In this document: piece after piece, positions 25,130 to 32,819 of the stretch
How the letters are laid out: each line of letters begins with the position of its first letter
How positions within the stretch are numbered: position 1 is the first letter of the stretch
Assembly: GCF_009379765.1 (NCBI RefSeq)
Contig: NZ_WHTD01000043.1
Location: 1 to 51,632 of the forward strand
From: Actinophytocola sp.
Lineage (GTDB): Bacteria > Actinomycetota > Actinomycetes > Mycobacteriales > Pseudonocardiaceae
Direction of reading: 5' to 3'
DNA length: 51,632 bases
Program-made: the position numbers and the translations under genes
Notes under the pieces: generated by a model
The model's database searches: none
What the model was told of the DNA's origin: nothing
Seen by the model: only the letters and a program-made list of their open reading frames with translations

Positions 25130-25318
25130 ATGGCTGACAGGTCCCAGGAACCCCCGATATGTGAGCGCTGCGGCCGATCGCGCGCCGACGCGACACCGGC
25201 CGAAGCGCTGGCATGGAGCATGGAGAACGACCGGCGAGGGCAGCGGTGGACGTGCCCCGCTTGCGCTCGCCAGCATGTGCGGGACATCGAGGGAAAGCTG
25301 CCCACCGAGTATTGGTGA
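25130..25318 (+). CDS. small zinc-ribbon protein
   Basis: The 62-residue protein has two CxxC pairs, ICERCG near residue 11 and TCPACARQH near residue 46, which would bind one zinc ion. It ends in EGKLPTEYW. Similar short proteins are common in actinobacteria and have no known role. ATG 25130 is chosen (MADRSQEPP); it lies 16 bases after the methyltransferase stop, so they are probably cotranscribed. Confidence 0.75.
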   Translation: MADRSQEPPICERCGRSRADATPAEALAWSMENDRRGQRWTCPACARQHVRDIEGKLPTEYW

Positions 25319-25369
25319 CCATCACCCATCGCTGCCTCCGATCGGTTGTGGGGTAAGGGAAGGCCGACT

Positions 25370-25393
25370 CCCGAGCCGGTCCGCCGGCTCGGG
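25370..25393. terminator. stem-loop between convergent genes
   Basis: A perfect 10-bp stem (CCCGAGCCGG with CCGGCTCGGG) and a 4-base loop lie between the zinc-ribbon gene and the leftward AbiEi-like gene. It could stop transcription from both sides. Confidence 0.7.
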
Positions 25394-25448
25394 GCAGATC
25401 CGTGGTTCGGGGCGGGATATTGGCGCGCGGTAGGCCCGGGGACGGTGG

Positions 25449-26369
25449 TTATCGCCGGTTGTGGTGGGGGTTCGTTGTCGCGTAGCCGAAGGCGGCGGCC
25501 AGGTCGGCGATCACCTTGTCCGGGTTCGTGCGTAGGTGGGTCGGGTTCGTGTGCATGACCGTGATGCCCAGCTCCGTCAACGCCATCGTGGTCGGCTCGT
25601 CCGTTGGGAGTGGGTGTTGTTGGGTGCCGAGGCTCCAGGCCAGACCGGCCTCCGGCCACCAGGCGTCGGCCATGCCCAGTACGGTGCCGTCGCGGGCGTG
25701 GAGTTGCACCTGCCAGCGCGGGGGCGGAAGGGGTGCCTGGCGCACGATCCGCTTCGCCAAGCCATGAGTCACCGGCACCACCTCGTGCTCCCGGCCGGCC
25801 AGTAAGGCCCGGATCGCGGCGCTGCCTCGCTGGTTGCCGGTGTTCAGCTCGACCCGCAGGTCCGCGATCGTGCACGCGCCCGACCGCACGGGTGCGAGGA
25901 GGAGGGTGGTCAGGCGATCCCGATCACGTTCGTGTCTGGCGGCGTCCAGGGTCGCGCGGACCAGGGGCGCCACCAACAGGCCGGTCCGGCGCACGGGCGG
26001 CGGCAGGCGGGTGGTTCGCTCGACCGTGAGGTAGTTCCGGCTGGCCAGGCGCCTACCGGACGGGATGAGGACCAGGACCTCCTCCGGCAACGGCACCGCG
26101 TGGCCGTGGGCGTGGACGGCATCAGGGCCGGTGAGGACCGCCTCCGGGCCGGCGTACAGCAAGGCCGCCCGGACGCGGTGTCGGCGCCTGGGAGGAGCGT
26201 TCGACAACAGCACGATCCCGGGCAGGATCCGCTGCCACGACCCCGACGGCCGGCACCTGGCGGCTATCGCGTGGTTGGACACCCCCGCCGCGCGGAGGTC
26301 GGCTATGCGCACGACATTGTCGAGCGCGGACTGGTGCGGGTCGGCGGGGGTGAGGGCGGTGCGGGTCAT
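25449..26369 (-). CDS. AbiEi-like antitoxin-domain protein
   Basis: The 306-residue protein resembles the large actinobacterial family annotated as AbiEi (type IV) antitoxin-like. The N-terminal winged helix is VVRIADLRAAGVSNHAIAAR, followed by SWQRILPGIVLL. The middle has the usual AALLYAGPEAVLTG segment. The C-terminal part (LHARDGTVLGMADAWWPEAG) resembles a Vsr/DUF559-type nuclease fold. No AbiEii nucleotidyltransferase toxin is next to it, so an orphan or an independent role is likely. No clear ribosome site is seen. Confidence 0.72.
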   Translation of the reverse strand: MTRTALTPADPHQSALDNVVRIADLRAAGVSNHAIAARCRPSGSWQRILPGIVLLSNAPPRRRHRVRAALLYAGPEAVLTGPDAVHAHGHAVPLPEEVLVLIPSGRRLASRNYLTVERTTRLPPPVRRTGLLVAPLVRATLDAARHERDRDRLTTLLLAPVRSGACTIADLRVELNTGNQRGSAAIRALLAGREHEVVPVTHGLAKRIVRQAPLPPPRWQVQLHARDGTVLGMADAWWPEAGLAWSLGTQQHPLPTDEPTTMALTELGITVMHTNPTHLRTNPDKVIADLAAAFGYATTNPHHNRR

Positions 26370-26470
26370 GCATTGATCGTCGGCCGGGGCGGAGGGAGAG
26401 TCGAGGGAGGGCAGCGGCCTGTGGACAACTCAGCGGTGCGAATGGTCCATTCGCACCGTGAGACCAGGGT

Positions 26471-27784
26471 CTACGTGCTGAAACCCGGCTGCCAGCGTTC
26501 GATAAGATCGCGGACCGGCAGTTCGGCGTCCAGCTGGCACAGAATGCCCGTCGACCCACCGAGCACCCGGTGCAACAGCAGGTACTGCGGCGGCAGGTTC
26601 AACGACCGCCCCGTCCGGAAGTCCTGGCTGCGCATGTTGCTCACCCGCATCGCCTGCTTCTGCATCCACCGCCGGGTGAAATGGAACGTCGGCCCCTTCA
26701 GCGGTTCCACGAACGGTGCCAGGTACGCGTACACGTGCTCGGCCTCCGGCTCCCGCACCCCGGGCAGCAGGAAGTGCTCCTCGCGCAGCAGTTGCAGCAG
26801 GTCACAGGACCGGCCGTCCAAAGCGAGCCGCATCATCCGACCGTGTGCCGGCGGAAGGCCGTCCGGCAGCTGCGCCACCGCACCGAAGTCGATCACGCAC
26901 AGCCGGTCGTCCTCGGTGATCATGAAGTTGCCCGGATGCGGGTCCGAGTGCAGCATGCCGACGCGCGCGGGCGAGGAGTAGTGGAACTCGGCCAGCAGCA
27001 GGCCGGCCCGGTTGCGCTCGGCCCGCGTGCCGTCCCGGATGACCGACGCCAGGGGGCGACCGTCCACCCACTCGCTGATCAGGACCTTCGGTGAGCTGGC
27101 CACCACCCGCGGCACGATCACGTGCGGATCGCCGTCGAGTTCCTTGGCGAAGGCCCGCTGGTGCGCGGCCTCCGCGCGGTAGTCGAGCTCCTCGCTCATC
27201 CGGTCGGTGAGCTCCTGCAGCAGTGGCTTGACCTCGGTGCCCGGCACCAGCATCTGGAACAGCCGGCTGAACCGCTGCAGCTGCCGCAGGTCGGACATGA
27301 GTGCCTGGTCGGCCCCCGGATACTGCACCTTCACCGCGACCCGCCGGCCGTCGTGCCACACGGCCTGGTGGACCTGGCCGATGCTGGCCGCGGCCGCCGG
27401 CGTGTCGTCGAACGAGGAGAACCGCTCGCGCCACGACCGCCCGAGCTGCTCGGCGAGCACCCGGTGCATGGTCTGGCTGCTCATCGGTGGTGCCGCGGCC
27501 TGCAGCTTGGTGAGCGCCTCGCGATAGGGCTCCGCCATCTCGCTGGGCACCGCCGCCTCGAACACCGACAGCGCCTGGCCGAACTTCATGGCGCCGCCCT
27601 TGAGCTGCCCGAGGACGGCGAACAACTGCTCCGCCGTCTTGGCCGACAGCTCGGCGCTCACCTGCTCGGCGCTGTGTCCGACCAGGCGTTTCCCCCAGCC
27701 GCCGACCGCTCGGCCGGCCACTCCGAGCGGGATGCTGGCGAGCCGCGCGGTACGTGCCGCGGTCTTACGAGGCATCTCCGTCAC
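26471..27784 (-). CDS. ABC1/UbiB-like atypical kinase
   Basis: The 437-residue protein belongs to the ABC1/AarF/UbiB family of atypical kinases. KGGAMKFGQALSVF is the KxGQ-type motif near residue 65; AAASIGQVHQAVW and VAVKVQYPG follow (the Ala-rich loop and the nucleotide-binding Lys). HSDPHPGNFMI and CVIDFGAVAQL hold the catalytic and metal-binding Asp residues. It matches the mycobacterial Rv3197 type, which lies beside whiB7. It overlaps the ThiF-like gene by 20 bases. GTG 27784 or ATG 27775 could be the start. Confidence 0.9.
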   Translation of the reverse strand: MTEMPRKTAARTARLASIPLGVAGRAVGGWGKRLVGHSAEQVSAELSAKTAEQLFAVLGQLKGGAMKFGQALSVFEAAVPSEMAEPYREALTKLQAAAPPMSSQTMHRVLAEQLGRSWRERFSSFDDTPAAAASIGQVHQAVWHDGRRVAVKVQYPGADQALMSDLRQLQRFSRLFQMLVPGTEVKPLLQELTDRMSEELDYRAEAAHQRAFAKELDGDPHVIVPRVVASSPKVLISEWVDGRPLASVIRDGTRAERNRAGLLLAEFHYSSPARVGMLHSDPHPGNFMITEDDRLCVIDFGAVAQLPDGLPPAHGRMMRLALDGRSCDLLQLLREEHFLLPGVREPEAEHVYAYLAPFVEPLKGPTFHFTRRWMQKQAMRVSNMRSQDFRTGRSLNLPPQYLLLHRVLGGSTGILCQLDAELPVRDLIERWQPGFST

Positions 27785-28880
27785 AACTCGATTCTCTCAA
27801 CTCCTCCATGGTGTCCGCAGCAACATTGGAGCAGCGCCCAGCGGCACCGCACGAACACGCAGGGTGTGCGGGCCACGCCCGATGCCGCACGCCGGCCGTG
27901 CCGAGGTCCAGCTCGACGCTGGCATCGCAGGTGGTCGGCGGGCCCGCGGAGCCCTTGAGCCAGCGCACCGCGTCCAGCACCTGACCGACCGCGAACGCGG
28001 CGGTGGCCTGGGTACTGGCCAGGTCCGCCGGCTGGATCTTGCCGGCCAGCTGCGCCGCGAGCTGCGGCCAGCACGCGTCGCGGTCGCATCGCTGCAGGTC
28101 GGCGCAGCGCAGGCAGCTGGTGAGACCGGGCACCACAAGTGGTCCGACGATGCCGATGCCGTCGCGCATCCGCACGTTCAGGTGCGGCACGCCCGCCGAG
28201 GTCAGGGCGCCGACCCGACCCGGCTCCGGCACCACCGCGTCCGTCAGTACCACCAGGTCGGGCCCGTTGTTGACGCTGAATCGGCTGGTCCGCACGCCGC
28301 CGTCGACCCGCTGCACGGCCTCCCGGGCCGCGATGGACCGGCGGCGCCCGACGTCGTCGGCCAGGTAGCCGGTGCCGGTGTCCTCCGGCCGCACCGTGCC
28401 CGTGGCCAGCACGTGCACCCAGCCGACCCCCGCCCCGGCCAGCAGTGCGGCGAGCGACACGCCCAGTCTGCCGTCGCCCTCCACGGCCACCGCGAGCCCG
28501 CGCCGAGCCGCTGGGCTGCCACCGTGATCGGGACCCCGACCCGCGTCGACGGCGACCCGCATGGCGGCCGCCGACTGGTCGCCGGCGAGCCGGCCGGGCA
28601 GCGGGCCCGCCGACCTGGACGCGTCCTCGACCAGGCCTCGAGCGGTGAGCGCGTGCAGCAGCTCACGCAGCGTCGACCCGTGCTCGCCGAGCCCGGCCAC
28701 CAGCTCGTCGGCGCCGTGCTGGCCGGAAAGCTGCTGGACTGCGGCCACGACGGGCTCGGGAAGCCCGGAGACGACCGCGGCCAGCCGCGGGTCGAGGCCG
28801 ATCTGGATCTCGTCGGACCGGCGGCGTAGCACCGGAAGGCCGGGGATCACGCGCGGCCGCCTCGGCAGTGTTGCTTCCAT
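27765..28880 (-). CDS. ThiF-family adenylyltransferase-like protein
   Basis: The 371-residue protein resembles the actinobacterial ThiF/MoeB (E1-like) proteins of the Rv3196 type. The Rossmann start is partly altered (VAVEGDGRLGVSLAALLAGA, near residue 140). LVVLTDAVVPEP and CLRCADLQRCDRD follow; the Cys residues there suit a zinc site. The N-terminal 120 residues are a separate variable domain. E1-like enzymes adenylate a carboxyl group; the partner here is unknown. It is translated just ahead of the ABC1 kinase gene, with which it overlaps. Confidence 0.82.
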   Translation of the reverse strand: MEATLPRRPRVIPGLPVLRRRSDEIQIGLDPRLAAVVSGLPEPVVAAVQQLSGQHGADELVAGLGEHGSTLRELLHALTARGLVEDASRSAGPLPGRLAGDQSAAAMRVAVDAGRGPDHGGSPAARRGLAVAVEGDGRLGVSLAALLAGAGVGWVHVLATGTVRPEDTGTGYLADDVGRRRSIAAREAVQRVDGGVRTSRFSVNNGPDLVVLTDAVVPEPGRVGALTSAGVPHLNVRMRDGIGIVGPLVVPGLTSCLRCADLQRCDRDACWPQLAAQLAGKIQPADLASTQATAAFAVGQVLDAVRWLKGSAGPPTTCDASVELDLGTAGVRHRAWPAHPACSCGAAGRCSNVAADTMEELRESSCDGDAS

Positions 28881-29002
28881 GCCTCCAGGCTCCTCGCCGA
28901 CGGGCCGGCGGCGAAATCGTTATCCACAGGCTGCCCAGGTGGCGGCTATTTCACAGAGCTCGGTCCTCCCGAAGTGTCGGTGCTTGGTCGTAAGTTGGGA
29001 TC

Positions 29003-29530
29003 GTGGCCGAACCCCGCGTCGAGGTACGTCGCAGCAAGCGGCGCACCCGCACCGTCACCGCGTATCGCGAAGGCGACACGCTGGTCGTGCTGATCCCTGC
29101 CCGGCTGTCGAAGGCCGAGGAGGCGCACTGGGTCGCTGAGATGCAGCGGAAGCTGTTACGCGGCGAGGCCAAGCGCCGGCCGCCCGCCAAGACCTCCGAC
29201 GCCACGCTGCTGCGCCGGTGTCAGGAGCTGTCCGACAGACATCTGAACGGCCGGGCGGAGCCGGCCAGCGTGCGCTGGGTCGCGCCGATGCGCACCCGGT
29301 GGGCGTCGTGCACGCCGACCGACGGGTCCATCCGGGTCAGCGAGCACCTGCGCGAGGTGCCCACCTGGGTGCTTGACTACGTGCTCGTGCACGAGCTCGC
29401 CCACCTGCTGGTGCCCTCGCACAACGCCCGGTTCTGGGACCTCGTGCGCGACTACCCGCGCACCGACCGGGCCATCGGTTACCTCGAGGGCCTCTCCGCG
29501 GCGGCCGGCTGGGGCATGACCGAGGACTGA
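29003..29530 (+). CDS. YgjP-like metallopeptidase domain protein
   Basis: The 175-residue protein has the YgjP/WrpP (DUF45) zinc-peptidase signature: YVLVHELAHLLVPSHNARFW, where HELAH and the later His bind zinc. RWVAPMRTRWASCTPTDGSI is the conserved segment before it. No signal peptide is seen, so it is cytoplasmic. It starts at GTG 29003 and is divergent from the ThiF-like gene. Its cellular substrate is unknown. Confidence 0.88.
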   Translation: MAEPRVEVRRSKRRTRTVTAYREGDTLVVLIPARLSKAEEAHWVAEMQRKLLRGEAKRRPPAKTSDATLLRRCQELSDRHLNGRAEPASVRWVAPMRTRWASCTPTDGSIRVSEHLREVPTWVLDYVLVHELAHLLVPSHNARFWDLVRDYPRTDRAIGYLEGLSAAAGWGMTED

Positions 29531-29596
29531 CGACAACGGATCGGCCCGGCAGGCGCCATGCCTGGCCGGGCCGATCGCGAGTGTTGGACTCGCGGG

Positions 29597-30940
29597 TCAG
29601 TCGGTGTCGGTGTCGGGGTCGTTCTGGGCGCGTTCGGCCTGCTCGGTGCGCTCGATCGCCGCGATGGGGTCGTCGATGGGGTCGCCCTCCGTGCCCGACG
29701 TGCCCAGGCGGTCGGCGAAGTCCATCGGCTCGTCGAGATCCTCGGCCGTCGGCACCAGGTCGGGATGCGCCCACACGCTGTCCCGCACCTCGATGCCGTG
29801 CCGGTCGCCGACCACGCGCCACAGCGCGGCCGCGGCCCGCAGCCGGCGCGGCCGCAGCTCCAGGCCCACGAGCGTGGCGAACGTCTGCTCGGCCGGGCCG
29901 CCGCTGGCCCGCCGGCGGCGCAGCGTCTCGCGCATCGCGTCGGCACCGGGCAGCCGCTCGGCCACCGCGTCGCCCACCACCACGTCGACCCAGCCCTCCA
30001 CCAGCGCGAGCAGTGTCTCGAGCCGGTTGAGCGCGGCTTGCTGCTCCGGGGTGGTCTGCGGCTCGAGCATGCCCGACTTCATCGCCTCTTCGATCGACGC
30101 CGGGTTGGCCGGGTCGACCTGCGTGGCCAGCTGCTCGAGTGCGGCGGTGTCCACCCGGATGCCGCTGGCGAACTCCTCGACCGTGGCCAGCAGCCGCTGG
30201 CGCAGCCACGGGACGTGCGCGAACAGCCGCTGGTGGGCGGCCTCGCGGGCGGCGAGGAACACCATCACCTCGCTGCTCGGCCGCTCGAGGCCCTTGGTGA
30301 ACTCCTCGATGTTGGCCGGCAGCAGCGCGGCCGTGGCCGGCGGGCCGAGCGGCAGGCCGATGTCGGTGGAGGTGAGCACCTCGGAGGCGAGCTGGGCGAG
30401 CGCGTTGCCCAGCTGTGAGCCGAACGCCATGCCACCCATCTGGCCGACCATCGACAGCAGCGGCCCGGCCGCCTGCTTGGCCTCCGCGGGCAGCGCCTCG
30501 ACCCATGCGCCGGACACCCGGCGAGCCACCGGGTCGCACAGCCGCTGCCAGGTGGGCAGCGTGTGCTCGACCCAGTCCCGGGCGGTCCACGACTTCGCGC
30601 TGGTGGCCCCGGCCGGCAGCGTGGTCACCGGGTCCAGCCACATCTCCGCCAGATGCACGGCGTCGCGCACAGCGCTCACCGAGTCGGTGGGCGGGCCGAA
30701 GCCGGGCTGGCCGGCCAGCTTCTGCAGGGCGATCTGCTTGGCCAGGTCGTAGTTGACCGGACCGGAGGAGCTGCCGGCCTGGCTGAGCATCTGGCCGAGC
30801 TGGCTGAGCATCTGGCCGAGCTGGTTGAAGGCCTCGGCCGGGTTCTCCTGCCCGCCGCCCTGCTCGGCCGGGTCGTTCTTGCCACTCCGGTCGGGGTCGT
30901 TCGGGTCAGGCGGCCCGAAGCCAAAGGGAAACTCGGTCAT
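29597..30940 (-). CDS. zinc-dependent metalloprotease, DUF2342 family
   Basis: The 447-residue protein matches the actinobacterial DUF2342 family (Rv3195 type) annotated as zinc-dependent metalloprotease. The front is Gly/Pro/Gln-rich with a NQLGQMLSQ phrase that is almost repeated (QLGQMLSQLGQMLSQAG). MVFLAAREAAHQRLF near residue 230 and a later VEGWVDVVVGDAV are the family landmarks. The acidic tail ends DPDTDTD. It is divergent from the PDZ-Lon gene across 80 bases, so they may share regulation. Confidence 0.87.
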   Translation of the reverse strand: MTEFPFGFGPPDPNDPDRSGKNDPAEQGGGQENPAEAFNQLGQMLSQLGQMLSQAGSSSGPVNYDLAKQIALQKLAGQPGFGPPTDSVSAVRDAVHLAEMWLDPVTTLPAGATSAKSWTARDWVEHTLPTWQRLCDPVARRVSGAWVEALPAEAKQAAGPLLSMVGQMGGMAFGSQLGNALAQLASEVLTSTDIGLPLGPPATAALLPANIEEFTKGLERPSSEVMVFLAAREAAHQRLFAHVPWLRQRLLATVEEFASGIRVDTAALEQLATQVDPANPASIEEAMKSGMLEPQTTPEQQAALNRLETLLALVEGWVDVVVGDAVAERLPGADAMRETLRRRRASGGPAEQTFATLVGLELRPRRLRAAAALWRVVGDRHGIEVRDSVWAHPDLVPTAEDLDEPMDFADRLGTSGTEGDPIDDPIAAIERTEQAERAQNDPDTDTD

Positions 30941-31020
30941 ATGTCCACGGTACGCGGGACCGCCACGCCAGTAACGCGCGGTGATTCGCTTCCCGAGAAC
31001 ACGCCGTACTCTCTTGCGTC

Positions 31021-32115
31021 GTGAGTGACTCCCCAGCCCCAGTGATCGACGACCGCGACTCGACGGGCGCCTGGCGAATGACCAGGCGCGGCTGGACGAT
31101 CGTGTTCAGCTTCGCGATAGCCGCGATCCTCGGTCTCCTCGGCGGGCTCGTCCGGGTGCCGTACGTCTCGATCGGCCCCGGCCCCACCTACGACACGCTG
31201 GGCAGCGTCGACGACCAGGTCGTCATCCAGGTCGCGGGGGAGAAGACCTACGAGACCAGCGGTCAGCTGCGGATGACCACGGTCTCGGTCAGCGACGACG
31301 TCAGCTTGTTCGGCGCGCTCGGCCTGTGGCTGTCGGGCCAGCACGCGCTCATGCCGCGCGAGGAGTACTTCGGCCCCGGGCAGTCCGAGGAGGACCTGCG
31401 GCGGGAGAACACGAAGATGTTCCAGGACTCGCAGAGCGACGCCGAGGTGGCCGCGCTGCGGTACCTGGACTACCCGGTGAAGGTCGTCGCGCAGGAGGTC
31501 ACCCGGGACGCGCCGGCCGACAAGGTCCTCGAGCCGGGTGACCAGCTGGTCAGGGTCAACGAGCACGACATCAAGGTCCAGGAGGACGTCCGGGACGCGC
31601 TGCAGGGCACCAAGCCGGGGGAGACGGTCGAGATCACCTTCCAGCCCGACGGCCAGGCCGAGCAGACCAAGACGGTCGAGCTCGGCAAGGCGTCCGACTT
31701 CGGCTCCGACGACCGCAAGGAGGGCTTCCTCGGCCTGCTGCCGGCGGACCGCGCGGACGTGACCTTCGAGACGACCATCCACCTCGAGGATGTCGGCGGC
31801 CCGTCCGCCGGGCTGATCTTCGCGCTGGCCATCGTCGACAAGCTCACACCCGGTGAGCTGGAGGACGGCCAGACCGTCGCGGGCACCGGCGAGATCGACG
31901 TCAAGGGCAACATCGGCCTGATCGGCGGCATCTCCTTCAAGCTCGTCGCCGCCCGCGACGCGGGCGCCACGACGTTCCTCGTACCCGAGGGCAACTGCGC
32001 CGAGGCCAAGGCCAACGTGCCGGACGGGCTGCGGCTCGTGAAGGTCGACACGCTCGCCTCGGCCGTGCAGGCGCTCGAGGACCTCGACGCCGGCAAGAAC
32101 CCGCCCAGCTGCTGA
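31021..32115 (+). CDS. membrane-anchored PDZ-Lon (S16) protease
   Basis: The 364-residue protein has a single N-terminal membrane anchor (VFSFAIAAILGLLGGLV, about residues 24-42), a PDZ domain near residues 160-220 (VLEPGDQLVRVNEHDI) and a C-terminal Lon-type proteolytic domain. The catalytic Ser lies in DVGGPSAGLIFAL, and the Lys in GGISFKLVAARDAG. It lacks the AAA+ ATPase of true Lon. It is the Rv3194c type, and the UPF0182 gene lies close by, as in mycobacteria. The start is GTG 31021. Confidence 0.9.
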   Translation: MSDSPAPVIDDRDSTGAWRMTRRGWTIVFSFAIAAILGLLGGLVRVPYVSIGPGPTYDTLGSVDDQVVIQVAGEKTYETSGQLRMTTVSVSDDVSLFGALGLWLSGQHALMPREEYFGPGQSEEDLRRENTKMFQDSQSDAEVAALRYLDYPVKVVAQEVTRDAPADKVLEPGDQLVRVNEHDIKVQEDVRDALQGTKPGETVEITFQPDGQAEQTKTVELGKASDFGSDDRKEGFLGLLPADRADVTFETTIHLEDVGGPSAGLIFALAIVDKLTPGELEDGQTVAGTGEIDVKGNIGLIGGISFKLVAARDAGATTFLVPEGNCAEAKANVPDGLRLVKVDTLASAVQALEDLDAGKNPPSC

Positions 32116-32124
32116 CCTGGCCGC

Positions 32125-32682
32125 TCAGCGGAGGGTCTCGAGCAGCGCGTCGGTGAGGTTCGGCGCGAGCTCCGGGTGTTCGACGATCTGATCGCCGTCG
32201 CCGTCCCCCTCGCCGTCCCCTGTGCCCTCGCCGCGCAGCCGCAGCACGCACGCCGCCGTGCCGTCGCGCAGCACCGCGGCCACCAGCCGGGCCTCCCGCC
32301 GGTGCGGGTGCTCGGCGGCGATCCGGCGCATCGTCGCCGAGTCGCCGGTGTCCTCGCCGGGCGGCAGGGCGGCCTCGGCCGTGGGCGGCAGCACCACGAT
32401 CTCCTGCGCGAGCGCGCACCCAGCTACCGCGTCCGGCCACATGATGCCGGCGAGCGCGTCGCCGAGGTCCTCGCTCGGCAGCGCGTCCTGCGCGACCGGG
32501 GTCAGCGGCGCCGCCTGGTCGACCTGGCCGGCCAGGTCGGGTTCCCGTTCGACCAGCTCGGCTGTCGGGACCAGGGCGAACAGTTGGGGCGGCTGGTCCC
32601 ACCCCGCGGTGGCGACGAAATCCTCGACCTCGCGGGCGACGGCGGACAGTTGCTGGGCATGGCTGGCGGGCATGCCCACCAT
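32125..32682 (-). CDS. PPA1309 family protein
   Basis: The 185-residue protein matches the actinobacterial PPA1309 family: QLSAVAREVEDFVATAGWDQ at the start, then PPQLFALVPTAEL, and MWPDAVAGCALAQEIVVLPP in the middle. A Gly-Asp run (GEGTGDGEGDGDGDQ) splits the C-terminal part. Its function is unknown. ATG 32682 (MVGMPASH) is chosen because GAGG lies upstream; GTG 32688 and a later ATG (MPASH) remain possible. It is convergent with the PDZ-Lon gene. Confidence 0.82.
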   Translation of the reverse strand: MVGMPASHAQQLSAVAREVEDFVATAGWDQPPQLFALVPTAELVEREPDLAGQVDQAAPLTPVAQDALPSEDLGDALAGIMWPDAVAGCALAQEIVVLPPTAEAALPPGEDTGDSATMRRIAAEHPHRREARLVAAVLRDGTAACVLRLRGEGTGDGEGDGDGDQIVEHPELAPNLTDALLETLR

Positions 32683-32819
32683 CCTCACCTATCCTCGCTC
32701 TCGACCATTTCGACCTACCCGAACGGGAACCAGACAGGGCCGGATTAGAGTTGGACATCTAGGACAGCTCTGTTGCCGTCCGCTCGGACCTCGTTGAACG
32801 CGATTCAGGAGAGTGCACC

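Noticed and set aside
32689..32819. Possible small gene before the UPF0182 gene
   Set aside because: There is no frame with a ribosome site; the stretch is the divergent promoter region of the PPA1309 and UPF0182 genes.
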